Below, piece after piece: positions 12,855 to 22,649 of a DNA stretch of 64,000 nt. The stretch is from Atriophallophorus winterbourni (taxonomy: Eukaryota > Platyhelminthes > Trematoda > Plagiorchiida > Microphallidae). Location: the NCBI GenBank assembly GCA_013407085.1, contig JACCGJ010000605.1, forward strand, positions 1 to 64,000, in the 5' to 3' direction. A program made the position numbers and the translations under genes. Within the stretch, counting starts at the first letter, position 1; the number at the start of each line of letters is the position of its first letter. The notes below the pieces were generated by a model. It saw only the letters and a program-made list of their open reading frames with translations. It was not told the origin of the DNA and did not search any database.

Positions 12855-13072
12855 ATTATTGAATGCCACTGTTACATAGGGTTCGTACAACGAACAACGG
12901 TGTTCAAACACTGAATCGCATAGTGATTCTTGGTCAAGCACTCAAGGCGCTTATGGATGACCAAAGTGATGTGTTGCTCACATCCACCGCATTTATACAC
13001 CACTACAGGTTTCTGGCTGTTTGCCTTCATGTATATGTGCGGGGGATGTGAGCAACACATTACTTTGGTTTT
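12855..13072. repeat. Repeat family R1, near-complete inner unit
   Basis: It starts with TGCCACTGTTACATAGGGTT, as at 56979. It runs through TTCTTGGTCAAGCACTCAAG and GATGTGTTGCTCACATCC to TTTCTGGCTGTTTGCC. The end GGGGGATGTGAGCAACACAT is a reversed partial copy of the middle, giving a 29-base-scale foldback around 12970/13050. The unit carries the 7-bp palindromic core seen elsewhere as GAATCAC..GTGATTC. The 62-codon open frames on both strands are by-products of this palindromic layout. Confidence 0.6.
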
Positions 13073-13074
13073 TG

Positions 13075-14365
13075 TCCTATGTTATACACGTTCGCTTCAA
13101 TGTTAAGCACTTACAATTTAATAGCTTGCATGAGGTAGATTGTAAACGTAGCGGATTTTCCCATTATTAGCTTCTTTTACTATTTATTTGACATCTAAAA
13201 TAGCCATGATCCGAAATGGGAACCTTGATTCCAGAAGCTAGCGGTTATCTGAAACATTCTTACCTTTAAGACGACGACAACTAAATAGAACTAGCATATT
13301 AAAAAAGATGTTGCTTCACCTAATCGATTACCTCACTGACTTTTTTATTTTATGCTGTGAATTCGGCGTTAGCTAATCACGATAGATGCTTGTCCTATTT
13401 CATGCGCAAACAAGCATTGATGATGATTCACTAAAATGTGTAATATCTGGCAAAGTGTTCATCACATCTTGTGCAAAACTCTGAATTGTGGAACAATGAA
13501 ACATTTTCACTACGCCTCAACCGATAACGTGTGGTTTTAAATAACAAGTATGAATCTTTAAAGCTCCGTTTGAGATAGCTTCGTGCAGATGGTCATTAGG
13601 ACCAGCATTGATTTTACAAAGTGCTTTTGTAATAATCAGTGAAAGGTTTCCGGAAAGATGTATTTTAAGTTCTTCTTCAGCTACCCTCGTAAACTTTTTT
13701 GTTCAATGAATAATTTGTTCACAGAACGGTAAGTTCATTTCACTTTTTCCAGAGAGACCATTATACCATTGTCAAATTTTATGAACGATGCAAATTGTGA
13801 TGTGGAAAATGAAAGAGGCGCTAGCAACCATGTAGTGGTGTGATTCGTTTATGGCAAAGCTGCCACCTTAATCCAGAAGTTACCCGTTGACATAACGCAA
13901 TCATACATTAAGAGTTTACATCGGCCGCGAACTATGAGCGAACAGTCCTGCATGTAAGAGACAGAAGGGCATAGTTAGTTAAATCACGCCAATCATGACT
14001 CACTGCTTCATAAAGCTTTGCGTGAAAATACCGTGAGAATCAACAGTAACAACGTTCAGTGTATACGTGTGATTACAAACGCTTGTCATGCGTCGGTGCG
14101 CTTAAAGTGAGCGATTGACGGCCAGTTCTTCTCATGTCGCAGAAACAGGGTCGAGAGCTGTATGTCGCTTTACTATACATATTCCTTGTCCCTAAATGTC
14201 AACGTTCTTAGTTCACCCTCCCCCAATAGAATGTATCTCACGGTATAGCCGTTTCCTATTCTATATCCAAGGCAGGTGAGTGTATGGAATATTGTTGCAG
14301 TAGCGTGCAGTGCACTGTAGACCAGCGTTTCGAGCAGAGCCAAATCGGTAAGGGATCTTGAGTTC
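13075..14365. other. Intergenic, nothing recognised
   Basis: No coding resemblance on either strand; open frames are under 65 codons. Confidence 0.45.
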
Positions 14366-14369
14366 AAGT

Positions 14370-14650
14370 GTGCAGCAGCCTAAAAAACAGTATGTATCGC
14401 GAAGTCGTTTGCGTGCGTGCTTTCGGGCTTCTAGGTATACTGCAACGGATTTTCAGAACCTTCACGCTTGGAAATCTGTCCACAACCATGAAAACATACA
14501 TAATTCAAACCATGATGCATGCATCGCAAGCTTGGACTCCCTGGTCCAAAAAAGATATTCTATTGCTCATTTGAACTTACCATCGTACAACCAAACACGT
14601 AAATGTTTTCCAGAAACTAACGTACGGCAAGCGAATGCATTCGGAGTGAT
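14370..14650 (+). pseudogene. CR1-like LINE fragment, region after the reverse transcriptase
   Basis: The translation LGILQRIFRTFTLGN followed by IIQTMMHASQAWTPWSKKDI matches the post-RT block of CR1-like elements (EYA.QAW.PW.KKDI), also seen at 32160, 35890, 44340, 44780 and 53760. After a stop, diverged text equivalent to IYH.ATKLV follows. It is truncated at both ends and cannot be translated. Confidence 0.6.
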
Positions 14651-14654
14651 GTGA

Positions 14655-15170
14655 TAATTACATATAAAATATGTATACTCTAACTCACCCATTAAAACAT
14701 TTATTTAAATGCTTTGAAGACTACATTGACAGAAACATGCATCTGCATATTAGCTTATCTCGTATTTTTAGTTGTGCTCTTTTAATTTTGCATTTAACCG
14801 TTTCTCTTCCTAAAAGTATGCTACAGCAGAAAATCTAGACGAATAAGCTCTGCGATGCGGACGTAAGAATACATCCTTGTTGACGCCTTGGTAAATTTAG
14901 AAGCTTTCGAAGTAAAAAAATTTGGGGAATGAATATTTCACACCCAATTCGAAGGGGGAAAAGAATTTCAGTGGTAATGTGGCGTACTATAGATGTTAGA
15001 GGATTATGAAGATCATTTACGTTACACAGCGATTAAAATCTTGCATTGCATTTTTAAAATAACCTATGGTTAAATATTCTGTATCCTACACTGCTTCTGA
15101 AGCTACAATGGGATTCCTAGAACATTTGATCGGCTAATCCCTGCGTTTCGCTTTTATTTATTCTCAACTC
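14655..15170. other. Intergenic, nothing recognised
   Basis: No conserved frame or shared repeat was seen. Confidence 0.4.
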
Positions 15171-15174
15171 ATGG

Positions 15175-15300
15175 CATCTGGATCCTCTTCGTACTGCCCA
15201 TACCTGATCAGCGCAGAACAGCACGAAACCTGTCGTGGAGCGTGCGTGTGATGGAATTGAATGCAAATACGGAATTTTGTTCATTCTCAAATAGTTTCGA
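15175..15300. repeat. Repeat family R2 fragment
   Basis: The blocks GCATCTGGATCCTCTT, ACCTGATCAG, CAGAACAGCACGAAACCTG and GCGTGTGATGGAATTGAATG align with the right half of the R2 copies at 20579-20690 and 50580-50700. Terminal inverted repeats are not recognisable at this site. Confidence 0.5.
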
Positions 15301-15990
15301 TGACATGTGGAAGAAAGATTTTTCAGGAATTATTTCTGTGATTATATACTCAGCAGCAAACATGAAACGGATAATGTTCGTCATTAACTAGGTGTACTGG
15401 GACTTTTTCGGGTTGTTTTATTTCCCGATTTCCGCTTCATTTATTTATCTGAGCTTTCGCAGTCACCTGCTACTTCCAGTATTGATCCTAGACATTATGT
15501 TGTTACTTCCTGTGCTGCACCTGGAAATAATTTTTCCTATTATTTCCCCCATTGAATTTCTGTCTTTAAAATGCGGTAAACTTAAGTTTAGTCATGTTAA
15601 TGGCGAGCACTGTGATGCCTTATGCAGTAAACAGTAACGAACCAAACCTAAATCTAAAGATCTTGTAAGAAAGCTGACGTATATCTGAGGAACGTCATCT
15701 CTGCAAACTTAGCTTTAGCTATCATCTTACTACACTAGAGTTATGATACATGCGCAACACTTGTAAGCTTTCTGTTCATATTCTCAACATTTCACCCGTC
15801 ATTTTTTACGACATCTTTCATAGTGTTGAGTTGCGTTTTGTTCTACTGATTGCACACGAGTTCAGGAACAATGGAGGTTGTATTTAGGTCGTTTCAAGCG
15901 TGTCAGTTTATTTGAGAAGAAAGCTTGAATAGCGTTACAAAAATCCTTCGATTATCATGAAAGACGTATAAATATCATTTTTGACATCTT
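15301..15990. other. Intergenic, nothing recognised
   Basis: The 81-codon open stretch at 15392-15637 is rich in hydrophobic residues but resembles nothing known; it is most likely chance. Confidence 0.4.
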
Positions 15991-16017
15991 TCAAAGTTTA
16001 CGCTAGGTAAAAATCAA

Positions 16018-16745
16018 ATGAAAATAGAATTCATATACACGTTATACTATACTTCAACGTGCGTACTAAAAGCTTCACTTAACGACAGTGAGGACTGGAC
16101 CATCCACGCAAGACATGAACTGAAGCTGAATGATTTCCATCTACGAAACATCCGTCGTAACTTGAACATATTGTGGATGGACAAAGTAACCAACGATGAA
16201 GTGCTTTCTAAAACTGGTCTACAAAGTATGTTCACCTTAATACGACCGCACCGCCTACGCAAGCTGGGTCATCTTTGCAGAACGAATAATGGTCGTATTC
16301 CAACAGATCTACTCTATGGTGAGTTGAAATCAGGAAGTCGACCTTTGGGCAGACCGAACATGCGGTACAAATACGTTTGCAAAAGAGATATGAAATCTCT
16401 CCGTATTGACACTCCGAGTTCAAAGTAATTCAAAGTTTTAATGGTCCCAAAGAAGAACTTGCTGTTGGTCACTCACTTTGGAGGCACTGTGTAAAGCCTC
16501 ATGTTCAACCTGATTAAGAGCAGGTACAGCTCTTGGCTGCTGAACGCAGATTACGCCGCCGGTGTGCAACTGACGCCGATCAAACAAGTATTGTTTATCG
16601 TTGTGAGCGCTGCGGGAGAAATTGTCACTCCCGAACCGGACTGAATAGTCATTCTAAAAGATTCGAAGTATAAAGACATCATGCGCTTGCAATGTACATC
16701 CATGGTCGATATCGACCGAATGAGGCCAACATACAACGATCTTTC
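16018..16745 (+). pseudogene. RTE-like LINE, C-terminal end
   Basis: The frame from 16018 encodes SEDWTIHARHELKLNDFHLR, then NILWMDKVTNDEVL, RLRKLGHLCRTNNGRIPTDL, LYGELKSGSRPLGRP and VCKRDMKSL, the conserved C-terminal part of RTE-type LINE proteins. After an interruption at 16426-16447 it resumes with VGHSLWRHCVK, LLAAERRLRRRCA and a zinc-finger-like end CERCGRNCHSRTG...H, stopping at 16670. The same end occurs at 45129-45518 on the minus strand, there with a terminal C that this copy lacks. The 3' part (CATCCATGGTCGATATCGAC) matches 53115-53140. The interruption is a stub of a CR1 3' end flanked by CAAAG. 5' truncated. Confidence 0.75.
16426..16447 (-). mobile_element. 22-bp CR1 3'-tail stub inserted in RTE
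   Basis: Read on the minus strand, the inserted bases give the last part of the CR1 3' end (GGACCATTAAAACTTTGAAT type), as at 56022-56055 and 53290-53320. CAAAG stands on both sides (16421-16425 and 16448-16452), consistent with a short target duplication. It breaks the reading frame of the RTE copy. Confidence 0.45.
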
Positions 16746-16834
16746 CATCAAATAACTTTGCTAAACTTATTTCGTTCTTCCACCGGTGGCCGTTAATAAA
16801 CAATTGTGAAAAACATAACCTCGTCAATGACTAT

Positions 16835-16930
16835 TTTCAGGAGCGCTTCTGCACTGACACACCACAACCGAATTCTGACTCTTTGCCGTCATCAGATGGA
16901 AACAATGGAATTAGTTGCAGTTAGCGATGA
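16835..16930. repeat. Repeat family R1 fragment
   Basis: GACACACCACAACCGAATTC followed by TTTGCCGTCATCAGATGGAA matches the segment seen at 38890-38935 (ACACCACAAACGGTTTCTGA, TTTGCCATCATCAGGTGGAG). Only this inner block is present. Confidence 0.5.
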
Positions 16931-16974
16931 AACTGCGGAACAGTATTAATCAAAGTTATACTCGAATGCTACCG

Positions 16975-17085
16975 TTAATCAGATTCGCACATCCAACATT
17001 TGGATGACGGATCCATCCAGGGGATCGTAGTCAATCGAACAAATCAATTGAAATTACCTGTTTTAAGGGTGCTCACATCGTGTGC
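16975..17085. repeat. Low-copy repeat R3, copy 1
   Basis: AGTCAATCGAACAAATCAAT, then GAAATTACCTGTTTTAAGG and a GCTCACATC block, parallels 56100-56175 (AGTCAATCGATCAAATCAGT, GAAATGACCCGTTTTTAAAG). Its function and borders are unknown. Confidence 0.35.
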
Positions 17086-17089
17086 ACTT

Positions 17090-17572
17090 TGATTGGCAAA
17101 CTCAAGTGACAAACAGTTGGTCGATTTAGCCGCCTACTTTTCAAGCCCAAAAACAAGCAATCTTTTATTGGCTGGCGATTTCTAGTTTTTAGATCAGAAA
17201 TAGCGTGATAAAACAAAAATCAACAGTGATGCTTAAGTGTCTCAGCTCAATGTTTAGTATGAAGCGATATCGATTATAAGGCATCGCCGATTTAATACAA
17301 TTTCGGGTTTGATGAGCGGTGCACATTTTACCTAAGAATGATTAAGCATGTTATTCAAACAAACTGCGTAACTGTACAGCGCAAGGAATGATCAAATTCA
17401 AAGCTCCAATGTGTAATCTTGAGCTCTTCTTACGTAATTTTTCTATTTGTAGAAAGGCGAAGTTTCCAACTCTGAGGTTATTAACCACATTTTGAACGAT
17501 CGCTGCAATTCTTTCGAGAACTCTCGAGGGTAATCGTCTCTAATGGTTGTGGAATATCCTGAAAATTTAACT
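17090..17572. other. Intergenic, nothing recognised
   Basis: No open frame or shared repeat was seen. The last 11 bases before the next element form one of its flanking direct repeats. Confidence 0.4.
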
Positions 17573-17583
17573 TGAACGTTAAG

Positions 17584-17949
17584 TGCAAGGAAATTTAATT
17601 GCAATCGGTTAAAGTAGTTTTTGGGTAACGTTTCACTTCTGACACAGAAGCTTCGTCAGACCAAGGGTGATAGTCAGGACACGGAACATGATTAAGTAGT
17701 GATCAACCCACCACCACTTATTTGACCTTACCGCTAAACAGCCTATATTACGCCTACAGTCTGTCACGTCTCGTGGGAATGACCAGGATCAATGGTACAT
17801 GTTCCTCACAGTGTGTATCCAAATCAAACTGATACAGATGAACACGGTCAAGGTCAGTTGACACAGCTGCCCACATACGTAAAAGTACATAACTAACGGG
17901 GCTAAGGTTATTTTTGAAGAAAAACAAAAATCTAATTAACTAGTAGGTA
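17584..17949 (-). repeat. Left inverted arm of the Penelope-like element
   Basis: This is the complement of 18873-19220. In minus orientation it ends with the hammerhead-like segment and the outer text CCGATTGCAATTAAATTTCC. It carries the complete hammerhead-like block that the right arm has partly lost. Confidence 0.75.
17625..17672 (-). ncRNA. Hammerhead ribozyme-like motif (copy 2, best preserved)
   Basis: On the minus strand the order is TATC, then ACC-CTT-GGT (3-bp stem I), CTGACGA (17653-17659), a perfect 6-bp hairpin CTTCTG-TGT-CAGAAG as stem II, and GAAAC (17630-17634). The bases before stem I are ATC, a valid NUH, so cleavage is predicted between 17669 and 17668 on the minus strand. 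Stem III beyond one A-U pair is not visible. Hammerhead motifs are an established feature of Penelope-like terminal repeats, often with minimal helices. Activity is not demonstrated. Confidence 0.55.
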
Positions 17950-17957
17950 TCATCAAG

Positions 17958-18854
17958 CGAGATCAGTTAGAGGCCTTCTTTAAATATTTAAATGAAATAG
18001 ACCCATGTATTACTGTCATAAAGGAAGTGGAATCCTGCACAGGCACTCTTCCATTTTTGGACTGTTTAGCACAAAAAGTAGACGGGAAAATAAAAAAACT
18101 TCTGTCTATCGAAAACCTATCGATACAGATTCTGTACTACGATACACTTCCGCTCATCCAAGACAGGTCTTTAGTTCCATTGCTTGTTCCATTTTCCATA
18201 AGATAGAACACCTGTGCAACGACGAATGGGAACGAAAACTGGCGCACCGTGAAGCGAGCCAAAGGCTCATAGGCCACGGTTATCCAAAACGTTTTGTAAA
18301 ACACCAATTGATGAAGATAAAATACCCATCGGAGAAAAATTGGCGGGATACAGTTTGTATACCCTATGTAAAATGCACATCTGAAGCGATACGTAGAATC
18401 TTGAACCAGGCGGCCATACGCGTAACTTATAAGAAAGGGGAAAACTATCCGTTCGGTTCTGATGCTTCTCAAGGTTAAGACACCTTTATCTAGCGTTACG
18501 AACAGCATCTACAGAATCAACTGTAAGGACTGTTCGGGTGTTTACTTAGGGCAGACTTCCAGGGAAATTCACACTAGAATCGAAGAACACCGAAAGCGTG
18601 TCGTGAGACAGCCCCGGGATGCGAGGGAATATCAATCCCTTATTCGTGATTCCGCCTTGGCGGAGCACGTCTTAGATACGGGCCACAGCGTCGATCTAGA
18701 TAATGTGGCAATATTGACAGGCGGTATTAAACCCTATAGCGAACGTCTACATGCGGAGGCGGTCGAAATTGGCAAGGCAGGTCGACTGGTGGTCACTAAG
18801 GTGGATGGGGCGGAAATCTCCACAATCTGGCACTCGGCACGGATGCGAAAGTAA
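17958..18854 (+). pseudogene. Penelope-like protein remnant: RT thumb and GIY-YIG endonuclease
   Basis: The first frame gives LNEIDPCITVIKEVESCTG then LPFLD and DGKIK. At an A-run near 18090 it shifts to TSVYRKPIDTDSVLRYTSAH, the conserved end of the Penelope-type reverse transcriptase, and continues to IPYVKCTSEAIRRILNQAAI. A second shift near 18470 leads to the endonuclease: SIYRINCKDCSGVYLGQTSR with EIHTRIEEHRKR, the variant GIY-YIG pattern of this family (Y-x-C-x2-C, GVYLGQT, R-x3-EH). Then come SALAEHVLDTGHSVD and the end TKVDGAEISTIWHSARMRK with a stop at 18852. The whole palm domain is absent. With two frameshifts it cannot make a working protein, but the endonuclease stretch itself (about 125 codons) is open and well preserved. 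Confidence 0.8.
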
Positions 18855-18872
18855 ATAGTTTCATTCACCTTA

Positions 18873-19220
18873 TACCTACTAGTTAATTAGATTTTTGTTT
18901 TTCTTCAAAAATACCCTTAGCCTCGTTAGTTATGTACTTTTACGTATGTGGGCAGCTGTGTCAACTGACCTTGACCGTGTTCATTTTTATCAGTTTGATT
19001 TGGATACACACTGTGAGGAACATGTACCACTGATCCTTGTCATTCCCACGAGACGTGACACACTGTAGGCGTAATATAGGCTGTTTAGCGGTAAGGTCAA
19101 ATAAGTGGTGGTGGGTTGACCACTACTTAATCATGTTCCCTGTCCTGAATATCACCCTGTGTCAGAAGTGCAACGTTACCCAAAAACTACTCTAACCGAT
19201 TGCAATCAAAGTTCTTTGCA
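18873..19220 (+). repeat. Right arm of the Penelope-like element with broken hammerhead
   Basis: It is the complement of the left arm. Around 19150-19180 the text reads TATCACCCTGTGTCAGAAGT and then GCAACG: the GGTCTGACGAAGCTTC block is missing and GAAAC has become GCAAC. The ribozyme of this arm is therefore dead while the left one is complete. Confidence 0.7.
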
Positions 19221-19274
19221 TTATGAATATACGATCGGTCCCAAACATATTCCAATCGATCGCTGAACGGTAAG

Positions 19275-20040
19275 AGTTCAAATTGTCAGCTCGTGGGAAC
19301 TTAAAAATGACGTGGAATATTTACCTGCAAAGTTTACTTCTGAATTAGCTGAGGTTCGATAAGCACGGTTTTTAGCAGATGTGCAAAAAATGCAGGCAGT
19401 ATATTGTTTAACACTTTAGGAACTATGACCCCAGAAGAGTTAGCAATTGTCCACCAATTCTACGTAACAAACAGTGGGTCACTCGAGGCCTGTCCAAGGT
19501 AAATCTGAATTGCAATTTTTCGATTATTTAGCAGTGGTTTGAAATCGCATATTTCTTCAATATTTTAGACTTTCTTGTTTTGCTATTTGTTCAGTTTCGT
19601 ATATGCGAAGGGAACAAATAACTTTGGTGTTTCAACCACAGCTGACTTAGAATGCACTAAATAAGTTTTCTGTTCTTTCACTAAATTCTAGCAGCATGAT
19701 TCACTCCACTTTGACATTTAATCGGCGCTCCTCGTTTTGATGCGCTAATGTTCATCATTTCCTCTTATTCACTAAACAATGGTTTCAGAACATAACCTCG
19801 CCTAGTCTCCCCCATATTATGCCACGAATCTTCGAATTCGCTCTGAAAAGAATTTTGCGGAAGAATTTGCGCTGCTAAAAAGTTTTCAAACCCTAAATGG
19901 TTATTTATCATGCTTCATTGAAATGCACATGCGCCCAATAACTAGAAGGCAATCAGTAATAACAGCGCCTTTATATTTTTAAATTTAATGTAAGGACGAT
20001 GCCTCTAGCGATTCTCTAAACCATAAGCTCGACCAGATTT
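19275..20040. other. Intergenic, nothing recognised
   Basis: No conserved frame on either strand. Confidence 0.4.
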
Positions 20041-20069
20041 TTAAACGAACGTTCATTTCCAGAAAAGTA

Positions 20070-20284
20070 GGAATAGCATTCGCCAACCAACTGGTAATTA
20101 GACGACCGCTTAAAGACCAGCTACCTCTTCAGGAGAAATCAATATATATTTACAAATTCACTTGCTCCTGGCCGTACGACGCGGAAACAAAAAAGCGAAT
20201 GTTTGAACACCATCCATGCTTGATAAACAAAATTTATTCGTTAGTACGTAAATCGCCGGCCTATAGGGAACTGAGCTGTTGAGA
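20070..20284 (+). pseudogene. GIY-YIG endonuclease fragment of a second Penelope-like lineage (tentative)
   Basis: One open frame reads VGIAFANQLVIRRPLKDQLP, then LQEKSIYIYKFTCSW and KKRMFEHHPCLINKI, with a stop at 20282-20284. The pattern of a K-D-x-L-P block, then an IYKFTCS strand and an R-x2-EH further on, parallels the GIY-YIG domain of Penelope-like proteins. The central GxTxR part is altered and the CxC pattern is reduced. It differs from the protein at 18462-18854, so if real it belongs to another lineage. Identified from a short degenerate stretch only. Confidence 0.35.
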
Positions 20285-20352
20285 AATTTAATGACGCTTA
20301 CGATTTTCAAAAAAATTTTTGATGGTATAATTTATATAAAAGATAATCATCA

Positions 20353-20690
20353 CATAAACAAGTTGCGCTTGTATGTCACTGTTGGATAAGGTTGGTATGA
20401 CCAACCTGTTGAATCACATGATCCCACGCTCATGGAGATGGGGTTTAAACCCATGACCATGAACAAATAAGTTCATGTTCATTCATTTCCATCACACACA
20501 CCCCATGACCGGTTTCGTGCTGTTTGCACTCAGCAGGTAGGGACAGCAGGGTCAGGATCCATTGTTTCAACCGCATGCGGATCCTTATCCTGCTGTCACT
20601 ACCTCATGAGTGCAAACAGCACGAAACCGGTCATGGGGTGTGTGTGATGGAAATGCATTCAAATGAGCTTTTTATTCATACTCGTCACAA
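20353..20690. repeat. Repeat family R2 copy with large hairpin
   Basis: It begins with GTTGCGCTTGTATGTCACTG and GATAAGGTTGGT, the R2 terminal sequence. Its main feature is an inverted repeat: 20484-20560 pairs with 20579-20659 around an 18-base loop (CACACCCCATGACCGGTTTC against GAAACCGGTCATGGGGTGTG). The 96-codon open frame at 20524-20814 runs through this hairpin and is not a gene. The copy has only one recognisable terminal arm, so it is incomplete or rearranged. Confidence 0.65.
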
Positions 20691-21025
20691 ACTTTTCAAG
20701 AGTTTTCGACCATTAGCTTTCCTGAACGATTCTGTTGAAATCATTATTTTGTCCACCCACTTCTGTTTGGTAATCATATTTTACATTTCTCGTTTTCACT
20801 GCTACAAACCATAAAGGTTGAAGTTAAATAAATCGAGGAGTAAAATACATTCTTGGACATCATTAAACGTTCTTTCTAAATTTGTGGTAGAGTACATTTT
20901 GGATTTTGGGCACATCAGGGAAAGACAACTCAATCCGTTTCGGTGAGTCTTGGTGCAACAAAAGGATTTTGTTATTAGGTAAAGATTATAACAGTCAAAT
21001 GTGATTAGTAAACATTTCCTTGAGC
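20691..21025. other. Intergenic, nothing recognised
   Basis: Two short open frames overlap on opposite strands and show no family features. Confidence 0.35.
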
Positions 21026-21029
21026 GCAA

Positions 21030-21205
21030 CCTCAAATAGAGTTCTTCCGAAGGATTGCGGTGCTCAAATACAGAGTCAAAAAGTGATTCCGAGATGAGCG
21101 CTCAAGACGGTTGTAGGGTTCGGCTCACATACCAACACAATTGTCTGCTAGCTGTTTACCGTCATCAAGTCTATGAAGCAAGATTAGCTTTAGTGAACCT
21201 TGAAA
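21030..21205. repeat. Repeat family R1 copy, diverged
   Basis: The order GTTCTTCCGAAGGATTGCGG, AAAAAGTGATTCCGAG, GCGCTCAAGA, then TGCTAGCTGTTTACCGTCAT and GCTTTAGTGAACCTTGAAAA matches the R1 layout at 58630-58700 and 38900-38965. It is strongly decayed. Confidence 0.45.
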
Positions 21206-22059
21206 AGGGGGCTTAAAAGTACAATGATGTTCATCACTCGTCCATTGATTTAACGCACGTTGAACCTAATTTTACTGCCTTCACCTGTTGATATCGAACA
21301 GTCAGAGACCGATTATGATGTGTTTATGCCGATTATGTATAGCATAAAACTACATTAGTCGAATTCGATGTTTTGAGGTCATATTTTATCGACCATGCTT
21401 CCATGGTAAAAGAGTGGCAGATCAAATTTAGAAAATACGATTTTTATTTAAATGTGAATTGGTTCCCTGAGTCAACTGTAGATAACACTTCAAGAATTTT
21501 ATGACAATCGATTTTAACAAACCAGCATTAAAATCTCGTCCTTTTTCGAGTTCTTTCTCTGCTCAACGTGTTGGATGTCTTTTCACGTTGATATATTTCA
21601 TCAGTAATTCGTGTTATATCCATATTTCCATCGGCATGTTTGTATGAGTGGTTCCCATTCAGGCATTGTGGTTTCATATATAATGTTATTCGGATAAGTG
21701 CTTTAAAAGATTTGTGAATTTAACTAATATCGATCTTATATCGCGACGTATCGATTGGCGATTTCAGCCTACTTTGTAGCAAATTTAGCTTGTGGTTGTA
21801 TTGAGGCAAATAGGTGTGTTTCTTACAAGTGACTCATCACACATTTGTTAAAACAGACCATTTTGATGCCGTATGTGCTGTTGATCAATCGCTCTGTGAG
21901 AAATTGTGATTGTTATCTAAGCAAACTTGTTGATTCAAATCATTTTTTCTCGTCGCTGAACCGTTAAACTAAACGTGATTAATAAAAGCACACAAGTCAA
22001 TAAAATTATCTGAAATATATCCACGTTTAAAATTGTTCAGCTTCAAAATATAGGAAAGC

Positions 22060-22350
22060 GTTTCAGGGTAGACGAAACCCAAATTTGCGGTCTTCACTTG
22101 ATGAGGTTAAACAGCCGTAAACTGGTAGTGGATTGTAAGTGTGAGGATGTGGGAAGCACAATAGTTAGGCTAATTGTAATCGTTTCGACGCTCGGCATAT
22201 AAACAACGTGATTTGTCTAACGATACATTAGCTTTCAAAATAAAACTTAGTTCACCATCTATCCAATGTTTCAAGGCTAACTGAACGCAATTTATTTACC
22301 TCTATCTGATGAGTTTGAACCGCAGTTAACCAGTAGTGGATGGTTAGTTT
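22060..22350. repeat. Two repeat family R1 fragments
   Basis: 22085-22165 carries TCACTTGATGAGGTTAAACA, then CTGGTAGTGGATTGTAAGTG and GAGGATGTGGGAAGCACAA. 22265-22350 carries AATGTTTCAAGGCTAACTGA and ACCTCTATCTGATGAGTTTG. Both parallel the R1 segment best seen at 50930-51030. The two pieces lie in the same orientation. Confidence 0.45.
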
Positions 22351-22649
22351 AAGCAATGCATTTTATTTGACTGAAATCGCTGAAGATGTGCAACTGAGGA
22401 TAAAGGTAAACTCTTTTGACGATTGACTGCTTGTAACAAGCAGATCTAAGCTACATCAGTAATCAATTTAAAGCAAGCTGCCCTTCAATTGTCGCAATTA
22501 CAAAATGTTACAGGTTGGAAAACCCTTCTCGTTCGTATACGTACTGAGTAGTCGATCGCTTGATTGCAGTTCGTCAGAGAAAGATCTTAGTATCTGGGTA
22601 CGCAAAAATTTGAAAAGCATTGTTCAGTGTGAGGCCGTCTACAAGCGTG

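Larger units (their letters stand above)
17584..19263 (+). mobile_element. Penelope-like element copy with long inverted arms
   Basis: Two arms in inverted orientation, 17584-17949 and 18873-19220, enclose about 920 bases of coding remnant. Arm identity is high; examples are AGTGGTGGTGGGTTGA, CAAGGTCAGTTGACACAGCT and their complements. The right arm lacks about 19 bases inside the hammerhead segment. Beyond the right arm is a 43-base tail, TTATGAATATACGATCGGTC onward, shared with 7070-7110 and 60112-60151. Flanking direct repeats are TGAACGTTAAG (17573-17583) and TGAACGGTAAG (19264-19274), with one mismatch. Penelope-like elements are known for terminal repeats that may be inverted at the 5' end, and this fits. 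It is non-functional: the reverse transcriptase palm is missing. Confidence 0.75.

Noticed and set aside
18137..18508. 123-codon minus-strand frame
   Set aside because: It is the antisense of the Penelope-like RT thumb coding region and has no motif of its own.
20524..20814. 96-codon plus-strand frame
   Set aside because: It runs through the R2 hairpin and mirrors the repeat; no protein features.
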